A DNA stretch of 64,000 nucleotides from Zeaxanthinibacter enoshimensis. GTDB lineage: Bacteria; Bacteroidota; Bacteroidia; Flavobacteriales; Flavobacteriaceae. Every line of letters starts with the position of its first letter. Positions within the stretch are counted from its first letter, which is position 1. The translations under genes were made by a program, and so were the position numbers. The notes under the pieces were generated by a model. That model did not search any database and was not told the DNA's origin. It saw only the letters and a program-made list of their open reading frames with translations. Location of the stretch: the NCBI RefSeq assembly GCF_004362865.1, contig NZ_SNYI01000003.1, positions 1 to 64,000 on the forward strand, written 5' to 3'. This document shows positions 24,584-33,760 of this stretch, in pieces.

Positions 24584-26254
24584 CTATCTGGCTTTCTTGC
24601 CTCGTGCCGTTTTATTCTTCCCGGTAGATTTAGATCCAACCCTGGACATGGCGCATCGGAAGCCGATATAATCTGTAGCCATGTATTGTGGCAGATACCT
24701 TCGCTGTGCGGGGTCTAACCAATAGGCGCGGTCTTTCCAGGACCCACCTTTATATACCCTTACTTCATCGTTGATCAAAGAAGTTCTGCTGTTAGAGGTG
24801 TCGTACTGCCGTACAAGGTTACCGTCTTCATCTCGCTCTACCTTATGTTTAGGAGCGTTATACATGCTTAACTTATCGTTTCCTTCCTCATCCTCGTCAT
24901 CGAACTTATCGTAGAATCTTGAAGATCCCGGATCTCCGTCCCTGTAGGAGCGGTTATCGCTGTCCGAGAAATTAGTCCTAAGGTAAGTTTCGTTCTCATC
25001 AACCGGGACCATTTTTACTTCTCCCGGAAGGTTTACTGCAACCAGTTTACCATTTGGAAGTGTATCATAAACGATATTCTCTGATAGAACTTCTGCCTTC
25101 CCGTCCTCACCGATAGCTGCCTTCATATAGACATTTCCACGGTAATAGTTGAAATCACTGATCTCGTCATCAACAATAGGTCGGTAGACATCTGCAACCC
25201 ACTCGGCAACGTTTCCGGCCATGTCGTATAACCCGTGATCGTTTGGCTTATATGATTTTACCTGGGCAGTTATATCGGCCCCGTCATCAGACCAACCTGC
25301 GATACCACCGTAGTCACCATCCCCTTGTTTAAAGTTTGCCAACTGGTCTCCTCGACCTACACGCTGACCATTCCTGGTGTACTCGCCATCCCAAGGGTAT
25401 TTTTTACGACCGCGGTAAGAGTTATATTCTCTTTTCCCGATCAGTGCCAGGGCTGCATATTCCCATTCTGTTTCAGTAGGCAGTCTGTACTCCGGCATTA
25501 TTATTCCGCTGTTTCGATTAGCGTAAACAGCAACCGAATCTTTTTGTTTTTTTCCTTGCAGTGAATCGATCTGGCCACCATAGGTAGTTTCAGGGCGATT
25601 TAAATAGGCTTCTGTACTGAACGTACCTGCAACTTCGCCATTTACCGGAGCGTATTTAGCATCGCTCGCCAGGTATCCTTCTCTTTCTAACAAAGCTTCA
25701 TTTACACGATCGGTACGCCATTCTGCGAACTGAACTGCCTGCACCCAATTGACTCCGACTACAGGATATTCTGCGTAGGCAGGGTGACGCAGGTAATTAT
25801 TGGTCATGGTCTCATTAAAGCCCAACCTGTTTCTCCACACCAATGTATCCGGTAATGCTCCCTTATAGATGTTTGCATATTTCGGATCTTCCGGTGGATA
25901 GACACTTTTCAGGTAATCAAGGTATTCCAGGTACATTACGTTGGTCACCTCAGTTTCATCCATATAGAAGGATTGAACATGCTGCTGGGTAGGAGTATTG
26001 TTCCATTCGTGCATCACATCATCCTGTACTTTTCCCTTGGTGAATGTACCGCCTTCTATAAATACAAGCCCGGGAGCGGTTTCCTGCTCCTTAAAATCCG
26101 AGTTGTACTGAAAGCCACCTTCCTTGGCATTGACTTTCCAGCCGGTAGCTCTTGAAACGTTTTTGGAGGAGGAAGATTTCTTACAACTGGTGGCTGTAAG
26201 GGTTCCTGCAATCACCACACAAGAGAGTGTAACTTTGATTAACTGTCTTTTCAT
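24584..26254 (-). CDS. gldJ: Gliding motility lipoprotein GldJ
   Basis: The 556-residue protein begins with a lipoprotein signal peptide whose lipobox ends TATSC, making Cys24 the probable lipidated residue. The rest is a formylglycine-generating-enzyme-like (SUMF1) fold, with FIEGGTF, DETEVTNVMYLEYLDYL, RLPTETEWEYAA, GLYDMAGNVAEWVADV, GGSWKDRAYWLDPAQR and IGFRCAMS. In F. johnsoniae GldJ is an outer-membrane-associated lipoprotein needed for gliding and for stability of the type IX secretion machinery. It is followed by murF. Its divergent neighbour is porV. Confidence 0.93.
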   Translation of the reverse strand: MKRQLIKVTLSCVVIAGTLTATSCKKSSSSKNVSRATGWKVNAKEGGFQYNSDFKEQETAPGLVFIEGGTFTKGKVQDDVMHEWNNTPTQQHVQSFYMDETEVTNVMYLEYLDYLKSVYPPEDPKYANIYKGALPDTLVWRNRLGFNETMTNNYLRHPAYAEYPVVGVNWVQAVQFAEWRTDRVNEALLEREGYLASDAKYAPVNGEVAGTFSTEAYLNRPETTYGGQIDSLQGKKQKDSVAVYANRNSGIIMPEYRLPTETEWEYAALALIGKREYNSYRGRKKYPWDGEYTRNGQRVGRGDQLANFKQGDGDYGGIAGWSDDGADITAQVKSYKPNDHGLYDMAGNVAEWVADVYRPIVDDEISDFNYYRGNVYMKAAIGEDGKAEVLSENIVYDTLPNGKLVAVNLPGEVKMVPVDENETYLRTNFSDSDNRSYRDGDPGSSRFYDKFDDEDEEGNDKLSMYNAPKHKVERDEDGNLVRQYDTSNSRTSLINDEVRVYKGGSWKDRAYWLDPAQRRYLPQYMATDYIGFRCAMSRVGSKSTGKNKTARGKKAR

Positions 26255-26759
26255 CTGTTATTAGTCAATTTTAATATGTTGTGATAATTTCCGGCAGCCA
26301 TACGAGACTTCCTTCGGTTATGCCCAATTAGGGTATTCCCTTAATTATCAATTTAAAAGAGGACCGGGAATGTCTTCTCAATCCAACTTGTAGTCGCATT
26401 TGGCTAGTAAAACGACAATTTCAATAGAATATTTTGCTTTTCGCAATTTAATTCCCTCGCTGTCACAGAAAGGAAAAATTTGTTCGCCATCCAAAGTCAT
26501 AACGGGCTAAATGCTATTCTAGTATGGTTGACGGGGTATTTTTTCAGATGTTTTCAGTGGTAGAATCGAAAAAGAAATTAAACGCGTATTATTGGTAGTC
26601 AAACCTTCGTATCTTCAATGATCATAGTGGTTTGTAGAAAAATAGGGATTGCACATAAGATTTTGTTAAAAACGCCGTTAGCGTGTCATACATCTAATTA
26701 ATTTGAGTAAAACCTTTATTATTGGCAACTTTACTCGCTTAATATACCAAATACCAAAC
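26255..26759. other. gldJ-porV divergent intergenic region, no porU
   Basis: These 505 AT-rich bases hold no ORF of note and no fragment resembling the C25 peptidase PorU, which sits here in F. johnsoniae. The region must carry promoters for both neighbours, but no exact TAnnTTTG element at a good distance was found. Confidence 0.55.
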
Positions 26760-27905
26760 ATGAAAAAATTATGGATGCTTACTTTGCTGGTAGTGATCGG
26801 TAAAGTTGCGGCTCAAGAGGATAGAGTAATAACCACAGCAGTTCCATTCCTTACCATCGCTGCGGATGCGAGGTCAGCCGGGATGGGTGATATGGGGGTG
26901 GCAACTTCCATGGATGCTTTTTCCCAACAATGGAATCCCGCAAAGTTTGCTTTTGCAGAACGAAAGATGGGAATTGGTTTAAGTTATACACCATACCTTG
27001 AAAGTATCACAACGGATATTTCCCTGCTGAGCGGTAGTTACTTTAATAAGCTAAATGATCGAAGCGCCTTTGCAGCGAGCCTGCGGTATTTCACCCTGGG
27101 AGAAATAGAACTGCGACAATTTGCGAACGATCCCGGGACAGTGGCCAAACCAAATGAATTGGCCATTGACGGATCCTATTCCTTGAAACTTAGTAATACG
27201 TTCTCTATGGCTGTGGCCGGTAGGTTCATCCGTTCTAACCTCAAGTTACCGGATAACGGTTCTGTGGATTCCCAGGCTGCCAGCTCTTTTGCGGTAGATG
27301 TTGCCGGGTATTACCAGTCGCGCGAAATTGCCTACGATAATTTTGACGGAAGATGGAGAGCAGGTTTCAATATCTCTAACCTGGGTGGAAAGATCAAATA
27401 CGATGAAGGCGGACAAGAGAATTTCCTTCCAACCAATCTCGGGTTTGGTGCTGGATTCGATTTTATCCTGGACCAGGATAACGTGGTAGGGCTCTACACC
27501 GAATTCAATAAACTCCTGGTTCCGACTCCCCAGGATTTTGATGGAGACGGGGACGTTGATTCAGAAGATAACGCAGAATACCAGGAAATAAGTTTTTTTG
27601 ACGGGGTCTTCAAATCTTTCGGGGATGCTCCTGATGGATTCAGCGAGGAGTTAAAGGAATTTACCTGGGCCCTGGGAGCGGAGTATGCTTTCCAACAGAA
27701 ATTCATGTTCAGAACCGGGTATTTTAATGAGAGTGAACTTAAGGGGTCAAGGCAGTTTTTCACCCTTGGTGCCGGGTTCAGGTACCAGTCGGCCCAGATA
27801 GACCTCTCGTACCTGTTTTCAACTTCCCAGGTGCGTAACCCTTTGGAAAATACGCTGAGGTTCTCACTTACTTTCAATCTTGGGGAGGAGTTCTTTAACG
27901 AATAG
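26760..27905 (+). CDS. porV: Type IX secretion outer-membrane protein PorV
   Basis: From ATG 26760 the product is 381 residues with a signal peptide (MKKLWMLTLLVVIGKVAAQ). The PorV signature follows: PFLTIAADARSAGMGDMGV, then QQWNPAKFAFAE. The rest has the alternating pattern of a FadL-like beta-barrel and ends FSLTFNLGEEFFNE. PorV shuttles folded cargo from the type IX translocon to the PorU sortase. A D-rich insert (DFDGDGDVDSEDN) looks like a calcium-binding loop. It is followed by a strong terminator. Unlike the usual arrangement, porU is not adjacent. Confidence 0.93.
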   Translation: MKKLWMLTLLVVIGKVAAQEDRVITTAVPFLTIAADARSAGMGDMGVATSMDAFSQQWNPAKFAFAERKMGIGLSYTPYLESITTDISLLSGSYFNKLNDRSAFAASLRYFTLGEIELRQFANDPGTVAKPNELAIDGSYSLKLSNTFSMAVAGRFIRSNLKLPDNGSVDSQAASSFAVDVAGYYQSREIAYDNFDGRWRAGFNISNLGGKIKYDEGGQENFLPTNLGFGAGFDFILDQDNVVGLYTEFNKLLVPTPQDFDGDGDVDSEDNAEYQEISFFDGVFKSFGDAPDGFSEELKEFTWALGAEYAFQQKFMFRTGYFNESELKGSRQFFTLGAGFRYQSAQIDLSYLFSTSQVRNPLENTLRFSLTFNLGEEFFNE

Positions 27906-27935
27906 CAGTACCGTACAAAGTTTATATGATATAAG

Positions 27936-27962
27936 AAAACCTGCCATCGGCAGGTTTTTTTA
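27936..27962 (+). terminator. Terminator of porV
   Basis: A perfect 10-bp stem AAAACCTGCC/GGCAGGTTTT around ATC continues into TTTT. It lies 31 nt after the porV stop. Confidence 0.93.
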
Positions 27963-27993
27963 GTATTATTACGGGGTAATTGTAAATATAGCC

Positions 27994-28479
27994 ATGCAGA
28001 AAAAAAAAGTAACCTTTGAGCTCGAGATCTATAATAGCCAGGAGGAATTAAGTGTCCTGGATCGGGAATTAATGCAAGCGGCAGTTCTTGCCAGGGAAAA
28101 TGCATATGCTCCTTATTCCGGATTTAAGGTGGGAGCTGCGGTATTGTTAGCCAATGGGGAGATCGTGATCGGGAATAACCAGGAAAATGCCTCTTATCCC
28201 TCGGGACTTTGTGCGGAAAGGGTTGCTGTTTTCCAGGCCGGGGCCCGCTTCCCAGGAATAGCTGTGAAAACCATTGCTATCAGTGTTAACTCTGTTCGAA
28301 GAGTAGTTGATACCCCTGCGGCTCCCTGCGGAAACTGCCGGCAGGCCATTGCCGAGTATGAGCAACGGCAAACCGAGGGTATAGAAATACTGATGATGGG
28401 CAGTACGGGTGAGGTCTATAAAAGCGCATCAATTACGGACCTGCTTCCGCTGGCCTTCGGTAAATCATACCTGGATTGA
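27994..28479 (+). CDS. cdd: Cytidine deaminase
   Basis: The 161-residue enzyme carries the family motifs: YAPYSGFKVGAAV near residue 35, the zinc-binding CAE in SGLCAERVAVF (Glu is the proton shuttle) and PCGNCRQ, which provides the other two Cys ligands. It deaminates cytidine and deoxycytidine to uridine forms for pyrimidine salvage. It stands between the porV terminator and pdhA. Confidence 0.95.
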   Translation: MQKKKVTFELEIYNSQEELSVLDRELMQAAVLARENAYAPYSGFKVGAAVLLANGEIVIGNNQENASYPSGLCAERVAVFQAGARFPGIAVKTIAISVNSVRRVVDTPAAPCGNCRQAIAEYEQRQTEGIEILMMGSTGEVYKSASITDLLPLAFGKSYLD

Positions 28480-28574
28480 TTACTTGTATCTGTACAATAT
28501 TCCCCGATTAATAAAGGTTCCTTTAGCTGTCTTAAGCTTTTTTATCAATTCTTTTTCACTATTGATTTAATGTG

Positions 28575-28582
28575 TATTTTTG
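28575..28582 (+). promoter_or_regulatory. -7 element for the pdhA operon
   Basis: TATTTTTG is an exact TAnnTTTG match 81 nt before pdhA. The -33 position shows no TTG at the best spacing. The ~75-nt leader contains GGGGCC and a run of G residues with no clear fold. Confidence 0.45.
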
Positions 28583-28663
28583 TTCTCCTACAAAAATCTG
28601 GGGCCTTTAGGGGGTTCCGGTCAGTTTCATTTAGAAGAAGAATATTAAAAACAATCGGTATTA

Positions 28664-29662
28664 ATGGAAAAAATTACCAAGGAAGTCTACCTGAAATGGT
28701 ATGAAGACATGTTGTTCTGGAGAAAATTCGAGGACAAGTTAGCAGCGGTGTACATACAACAGAAGGTGAGGGGCTTTCTTCATTTATACAATGGGCAGGA
28801 GGCCGTACTGGCCGGTGCGCTACATGCCATGGACCTGACCAAGGACCGGATGATCACCGCCTACAGGAACCACGTTCAGCCGATTGGAATGGGAGTTGAT
28901 CCCAGGAAGGTGATGGCCGAATTATACGGGAAAGTGACCGGTACTTCTAAAGGAATGGGAGGCTCGATGCATATCTTCTCCAAAGAACATCGCTTTTACG
29001 GCGGGCATGGAATTGTAGGAGGGCAGATCCCCCTGGGAGCCGGACTCGCATTTGCAGATAAGTACTTTAAGAGAGATGCTGTCACCTTGTGCTACATGGG
29101 AGACGGTGCCGTTAGGCAGGGATCCCTTCACGAAGCATTTAATCTTGCTATGTTGTGGCAATTACCTGTGGTCTTCGTTTGTGAAAACAACGGTTATGCC
29201 ATGGGAACCTCTGTTGCCCGTACCTCACACAGCACAGAGATCTGGAAACTGGGATTGGGTTACGAAATGCCTTGTGGCCCTGTTGACGGGATGGATCCCG
29301 CCACGGTTGCACAGGAAATGAGCAAAGCTATAGAGCGTGCCCGAAGCGGAGGTGGACCTACTTTCCTTGAGATGAAAACTTACCGTTACCGCGGTCACTC
29401 TATGTCTGATGCTCAACACTACAGGACCAAGGAAGAGGTGGAAGAGTACAAGAAGATCGATCCTATCACCCAGGTGAAAGAAGTGATCCTTGATAAGAAA
29501 TACGCTACCGAAGAAGAGATCAAAGCAATCGATAAGCGAGTAAAAGACCTGGTAAAAGAATGCGAGGAATTTGCAGATAATTCAGATTATCCTCCGATCG
29601 AACAGCTTTACGATACCGTATACGAACAAGAAGACTATCCGTTTTTGCAACACAAATTATAA
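28664..29662 (+). CDS. pdhA: Pyruvate dehydrogenase E1 component, alpha subunit
   Basis: The 332-residue protein shows the E1-alpha thiamine diphosphate motif GDGAVRQGSLHEAFNLA through ENNGYAMGTS (about residues 145-187) and the phosphorylation-loop region TYRYRGHSMSDAQHYR. With E1-beta it decarboxylates pyruvate and acetylates the lipoyl groups of E2. The beta subunit is not in this window, so it must be encoded elsewhere. The gene is followed 3 nt later by the E2 gene. Confidence 0.95.
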   Translation: MEKITKEVYLKWYEDMLFWRKFEDKLAAVYIQQKVRGFLHLYNGQEAVLAGALHAMDLTKDRMITAYRNHVQPIGMGVDPRKVMAELYGKVTGTSKGMGGSMHIFSKEHRFYGGHGIVGGQIPLGAGLAFADKYFKRDAVTLCYMGDGAVRQGSLHEAFNLAMLWQLPVVFVCENNGYAMGTSVARTSHSTEIWKLGLGYEMPCGPVDGMDPATVAQEMSKAIERARSGGGPTFLEMKTYRYRGHSMSDAQHYRTKEEVEEYKKIDPITQVKEVILDKKYATEEEIKAIDKRVKDLVKECEEFADNSDYPPIEQLYDTVYEQEDYPFLQHKL

Positions 29663-29665
29663 GTA

Positions 29666-31312
29666 ATGGCAGAGATAATTAATATGCCTAGGTTGAGTGA
29701 TACCATGGAAGAAGGTACCGTGGCAAAATGGCTCAAGCAAGTTGGAGATAAAGTAGAAGAAGGTGATATCCTTGCAGAGATTGAAACCGATAAAGCAACG
29801 ATGGAATTTGAATCCTTCCATGAAGGGACCTTGTTGCACATTGGGATAGCTGAAGGCGATGGGGCTCCCGTAGATTCTCTACTGGCCATCATCGGGGAAG
29901 AAGGAGAAGATATTTCAGCCCTGCTGGATAACAAAGGTGGCGAAGCTAAAGAGGAATCCAAAGAAGAGCCAAAACCTGCTTCTGAAGAGAGTTCCCCTGC
30001 AGATAACGCTGCAAGTTCCGAAGTGCCCGAGGGTGTGGAGATCGTGAAAATGCCAAGGCTAAGCGATACCATGGAAGAAGGTACCGTCGCAAGTTGGTTA
30101 AAGAAGGTCGGAGATAGTGTGGAAGAAGGAGATATCCTGGCCGAGATCGAAACCGATAAGGCAACTATGGAATTCGAATCTTTCTACTCGGGTACCTTGT
30201 TGTATATAGGGATCAAAGAAGGAGAGTCTGCGCCTGTGGATGAAGTGCTGGCCATTATTGGCCCGGAAGGCACCGATGTTGATGCCATACTTAATGCTAA
30301 ACCTTCAGGAGATAAAAAACAGGAATCAGGAAGTACATCTAAAGAGGAGGTTTCTGAAACCAAATCTACTGCAGATAACACCCGGCAGGAAACTGCCGCT
30401 CCTGAGACCCAGGACGGGCAGCGAATTTTTGTGTCGCCCCTGGCAAGAAAAATTGCTGAGGAGAAAGGAATCGACCTTTCCCAGGTTAAAGGCAGCGGCG
30501 ATAATGGACGGATCGTTAAAAGGGATATAGAGAACTTTAAGCCCTCTGCTCAGCCAGAACAGGCAGCTAAGCCTTCGGCTTCGTCTGCACCGGCAGCGCC
30601 TGCTGTATCCATGGCCTTACCAGCCGGGGAAGAGCAGACTGAGGAGATTAAAAACTCTCAAATGCGCAAGGTGATCGCTAAACGCCTTGGAGAATCCAAA
30701 TTCAGTGCTCCCCATTATTATCTCACCATTGAGGTAAATATGGATGATGCAAAAACCTCCCGGGCACAGATCAACAACCTTCCGGATACTAAAGTGTCTT
30801 TCAATGATATGGTTGTGAAAGCATGTGCCATGGCGCTGAAAAAGCACCCACAGGTAAATACAACCTGGAAAGGAGATACCACCCTTTACAATAAACATGT
30901 GCATGTTGGTGTCGCAGTTGCAGTTGAAGACGGACTGGTAGTACCCGTTCTGAAATTTACAGACCAGATGACGTTAAGCCAGATAGGGGCGTCCGTTAAA
31001 GACCTGGCAGGTAAAGCCCGGAACAAGAAGCTGACCCCGGCAGAGATGGAGGGAAGTACTTTTACCGTGTCTAACCTCGGGATGTTTGGAATACTTGAAT
31101 TCACTTCGATCATTAACCAGCCTAATTCCGCCATTCTCTCTGTGGGAGCAATAGTAGAAAAGCCGGTAGTGAGAAATGGCGAGATCGTAGTGGGCAGTAC
31201 GATGAAAGTAACGCTGGCCTGTGACCATCGTACCGTAGATGGTGCAACCGGTGCACAGTTCCTGCAAACACTGCGGGCATACCTTGAGAACCCGGTAACC
31301 ATGTTAGCCTAA
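29666..31312 (+). CDS. pdhC: Dihydrolipoamide acetyltransferase, PDH E2
   Basis: The 548-residue protein has two N-terminal lipoyl domains, each with the lipoyl-Lys motif ETDKATMEFES (near residues 40 and 170). Flexible linkers rich in Glu, Ser, Ala and Pro separate these from a peripheral-subunit-binding domain (VSPLARKIAEEKGIDLSQV, ~255-290) and the C-terminal catalytic domain with DHRTVDGATGAQFL. It transfers the acetyl group to CoA and forms the complex core. The two lipoyl domains are near-copies, also at the DNA level, which points to internal duplication. It is coupled to pdhA. Confidence 0.95.
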   Translation: MAEIINMPRLSDTMEEGTVAKWLKQVGDKVEEGDILAEIETDKATMEFESFHEGTLLHIGIAEGDGAPVDSLLAIIGEEGEDISALLDNKGGEAKEESKEEPKPASEESSPADNAASSEVPEGVEIVKMPRLSDTMEEGTVASWLKKVGDSVEEGDILAEIETDKATMEFESFYSGTLLYIGIKEGESAPVDEVLAIIGPEGTDVDAILNAKPSGDKKQESGSTSKEEVSETKSTADNTRQETAAPETQDGQRIFVSPLARKIAEEKGIDLSQVKGSGDNGRIVKRDIENFKPSAQPEQAAKPSASSAPAAPAVSMALPAGEEQTEEIKNSQMRKVIAKRLGESKFSAPHYYLTIEVNMDDAKTSRAQINNLPDTKVSFNDMVVKACAMALKKHPQVNTTWKGDTTLYNKHVHVGVAVAVEDGLVVPVLKFTDQMTLSQIGASVKDLAGKARNKKLTPAEMEGSTFTVSNLGMFGILEFTSIINQPNSAILSVGAIVEKPVVRNGEIVVGSTMKVTLACDHRTVDGATGAQFLQTLRAYLENPVTMLA

Positions 31313-31323
31313 TCTGGAAATAT

Positions 31324-32322
31324 ATGCATAATTCAATGAGCAATGTCTCATCTAAAAAGATCCCCGGAACAGCAGTATTGACCCTGCTGTTCTGGGGATC
31401 ATTGTTTCTGGCCTCCTGCGGGTCAATACAGACAAGTCCGGTTGCAGCAGAAAAACTGGTTACAGACAGTACCAGGACCCGGAATATTATGGCTTACCTC
31501 GCCGGGGATGATCTCCAGGGCAGAGAAACAGGTACTCCGGGGATTGAAGCCGCAGCCGATTTTATCATAGAGGAATTCCGGAAATATGACGTCCTGCCTT
31601 ATTTTGAGGGCTACAGGGATACCCTTTCGAACTTCCCTGAAACGGCCTATAACGTAGTGGGGGTTGTGCCCGGTAATGATCCTGAATTGAAGGATGAGTA
31701 CATTGTGATAGGGGCGCATTACGATCACATTGGGGTGCAAAAGGAGGTAGCAGGTGACTCGATTGCCAACGGGGCTAATGACAATGCCTCGGGCACTACT
31801 GCGGTCATGGAACTCGCCCGGTACTTTGGCCGGTCACGAACCAACAAACGAAGCCTGATATTTGCCCTCTTTACCGCGGAAGAGAAAGGACTTCTGGGAT
31901 CTGAACACCTCGCTCAAAAACTAAAGGCAGAAAATCTGGACTTGTACGTTATGCTGAATTACGAAATGATCGGAGTTCCTATGAATGGTAAGGATCACCT
32001 GGTTTACCTGACCGGTTACAATAGATCTAACCTTGCCGAAACAGTGAACCGGTATTCAGGGGACAAGCTTGTGGGGTTCCTTCCACAGGCGGAAGCCTAT
32101 AACTTGTTCCGGCGTTCCGATAATTTAGCTTTCCACGAGGCTTTCATGGTTCCCTCTCAGACCTTTAGCAGTTTTGACTTCACCAATTTTGATCATTATC
32201 ACAAGGTGGGAGACGAGGCTTCTTCCATGAACCCCGCTTTCATGGCCCAGGTCATTAATAAAATGATCCCGGTAGTAGAGCGTATCGCGAATGCGGAGGA
32301 GCGTGAAATAAAATATAACTGA
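31324..32322 (+). CDS. M28-family zinc aminopeptidase lipoprotein
   Basis: The 332-residue product starts with a lipoprotein signal whose lipobox ends LASC. The M28 zinc-site motifs follow: GAHYDHIG, NGANDNASGTTAVMELAR, FTAEEKGLLGSEH and the late His in FDHYHKVGDE. It is likely a membrane-attached aminopeptidase facing the periplasm or outside. An ATG at 31336 is an alternative start. Its stop codon overlaps the following SDR start by one base (TGATG), so the two are translationally coupled. Confidence 0.92.
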   Translation: MHNSMSNVSSKKIPGTAVLTLLFWGSLFLASCGSIQTSPVAAEKLVTDSTRTRNIMAYLAGDDLQGRETGTPGIEAAADFIIEEFRKYDVLPYFEGYRDTLSNFPETAYNVVGVVPGNDPELKDEYIVIGAHYDHIGVQKEVAGDSIANGANDNASGTTAVMELARYFGRSRTNKRSLIFALFTAEEKGLLGSEHLAQKLKAENLDLYVMLNYEMIGVPMNGKDHLVYLTGYNRSNLAETVNRYSGDKLVGFLPQAEAYNLFRRSDNLAFHEAFMVPSQTFSSFDFTNFDHYHKVGDEASSMNPAFMAQVINKMIPVVERIANAEEREIKYN

Positions 32323-33002
32323 TGGCAAATATTATAGTTACCGGCAGCAGCCGGGGTATTGGGTTCCAATTGGCCAAATTACTGGCGGAAGACGGACATA
32401 AGATCCTTGCGATCTCCAGGAATGATAAACCTGTAAAGGAACTCAACAATCCGAATATTACAGCCTTGTCTCTTGATATCTGCAGTTCTGAAGACCTGGA
32501 AGAATTCAGGGAGTATCTGGAAAAAGAAGGCGCTGCTATAGATATATTGATCAATAATGCGGGCTCCCTTGTAAATAAACCTTTTCTTGAAACTACGCCG
32601 GAAGATTTTAAAAAGGTTTACGATGTAAACGTCTTCGGACTTGCGGCCTTAACGCAACTCGTTATTCCGTTTATGGGGTCTGGCGGGCATGTACTTACCA
32701 TAAGTTCTATGGGAGGAATTCAAGGAAGCAGTAAGTTTCCGGGGCTCGCCGCCTACAGTAGCAGTAAGGGTGCAGTGATCACGCTTACGGAACTGCTCGC
32801 CGAAGAATTCAAGGATTCCGGACCTTCCTTCAACGCACTCGCTTTGGGGGCTGTACAGACCGAAATGCTCGAAGCGGCCTTCCCGGGTTACCAGGCACCA
32901 ACTTCAGCGGCTGAAATGGCCTCCTATATCGCCGATTTTGCGCTGAACGGGCATAAATTCTATAATGGGAAAGTATTGCAGGTAAGTAATTCTACGCCCT
33001 GA
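32322..33002 (+). CDS. Short-chain dehydrogenase/reductase
   Basis: This 226-residue protein has the SDR cofactor motif TGSSRGIGFQLA, the NNAGS motif, the catalytic Ser in TISSMGG and the Tyr/Lys pair in YSSSKGAV. It is shorter than most SDRs, ending soon after the substrate loop. The substrate is not evident. It overlaps the stop codon of the M28 peptidase by one base, which suggests coupling rather than a shared pathway. Confidence 0.92.
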   Translation: MANIIVTGSSRGIGFQLAKLLAEDGHKILAISRNDKPVKELNNPNITALSLDICSSEDLEEFREYLEKEGAAIDILINNAGSLVNKPFLETTPEDFKKVYDVNVFGLAALTQLVIPFMGSGGHVLTISSMGGIQGSSKFPGLAAYSSSKGAVITLTELLAEEFKDSGPSFNALALGAVQTEMLEAAFPGYQAPTSAAEMASYIADFALNGHKFYNGKVLQVSNSTP

Positions 33003-33047
33003 TCTGATCCTCTATAAGTCTCCGCTGGCCTATGGAGTCGGGATGGC

Positions 33048-33077
33048 TTGTGCAAAATGAGAATTATACTATTTTTG
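33048..33077 (+). promoter_or_regulatory. Promoter of the SprT-like gene, close to the start codon
   Basis: TTG (33048-33050), 19 nt and TATTTTTG (33070-33077) form a good Bacteroidota promoter. The ATG at 33083 follows after only 5 nt. Confidence 0.7.
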
Positions 33078-33082
33078 ACCTG

Positions 33083-33685
33083 ATGAACAATACTTTGCAA
33101 CGCTATCTTCCGCCGGCCGCTGTAGTTCCTTGTTTCGATTTGATCAGGAAATATGAAGTCCACCTAAAGGTCGTTGACCAGCGGGTTACGCGTCATGGCG
33201 ATTACCGTCGATTACCAGGCGGGCAACATCTCATCACAGTCAATGCCGGAGTCAATAAGTACCGGTTTCTGATCACCCTAATTCACGAGATCGCTCATTT
33301 AGTCGCATTTGAAAAGTATGGGAGACAGATCAAACCTCATGGATCGGAATGGAAAAGAACATTCCAGTTGCTGATGGTTCCCTTCATTCGGCCCGAAGTA
33401 TTCCCGGCCAAGCTGCTTCCACTGCTGGCCCGGCACTTCAGGAATCCTAAGGCGAGTAGCGGTACGGATGCCGATCTCTCGATTGCCCTGATGGCCTATG
33501 ATGAACCAAACGATAAGAGCTTTATATTTGAATTACCGGTTGGAAGTGTTTTCAGCATTTATAACGGTAAGATCTTTAAAAAAGGGAACAGGAGAGTAAA
33601 GCGCTATGAATGTGTGGAAATGGCTACAGGCAAAGTCTACCTTTTTCAACCCAACGCAGAGGTAGAATTGCTGAAGGCTGAATAA
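33083..33685 (+). CDS. SprT-like zinc metalloprotease domain protein
   Basis: From ATG 33083 the protein is 200 residues. The SprT-like core has HEIAHLVAFEKYG (HExxH) followed by KPHGSEWKRTF, the third His ligand region. The C-terminal part lacks the usual four-Cys zinc ribbon, although CVEMATGKVYLF resembles its remains. The upstream in-frame start at 33032 would overlap the promoter at 33048-33077, and family members start near MNNTLQRYLP, so I chose the internal ATG. The function of bacterial SprT-like proteins is not well defined. Confidence 0.88.
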   Translation: MNNTLQRYLPPAAVVPCFDLIRKYEVHLKVVDQRVTRHGDYRRLPGGQHLITVNAGVNKYRFLITLIHEIAHLVAFEKYGRQIKPHGSEWKRTFQLLMVPFIRPEVFPAKLLPLLARHFRNPKASSGTDADLSIALMAYDEPNDKSFIFELPVGSVFSIYNGKIFKKGNRRVKRYECVEMATGKVYLFQPNAEVELLKAE

Positions 33686-33760
33686 TGACATCTTTCTGTC
33701 TTCAGTTTTAATAGTAAAGTCCTGACGCAGGATCACCATTTTATAATTAAACAACAAACC

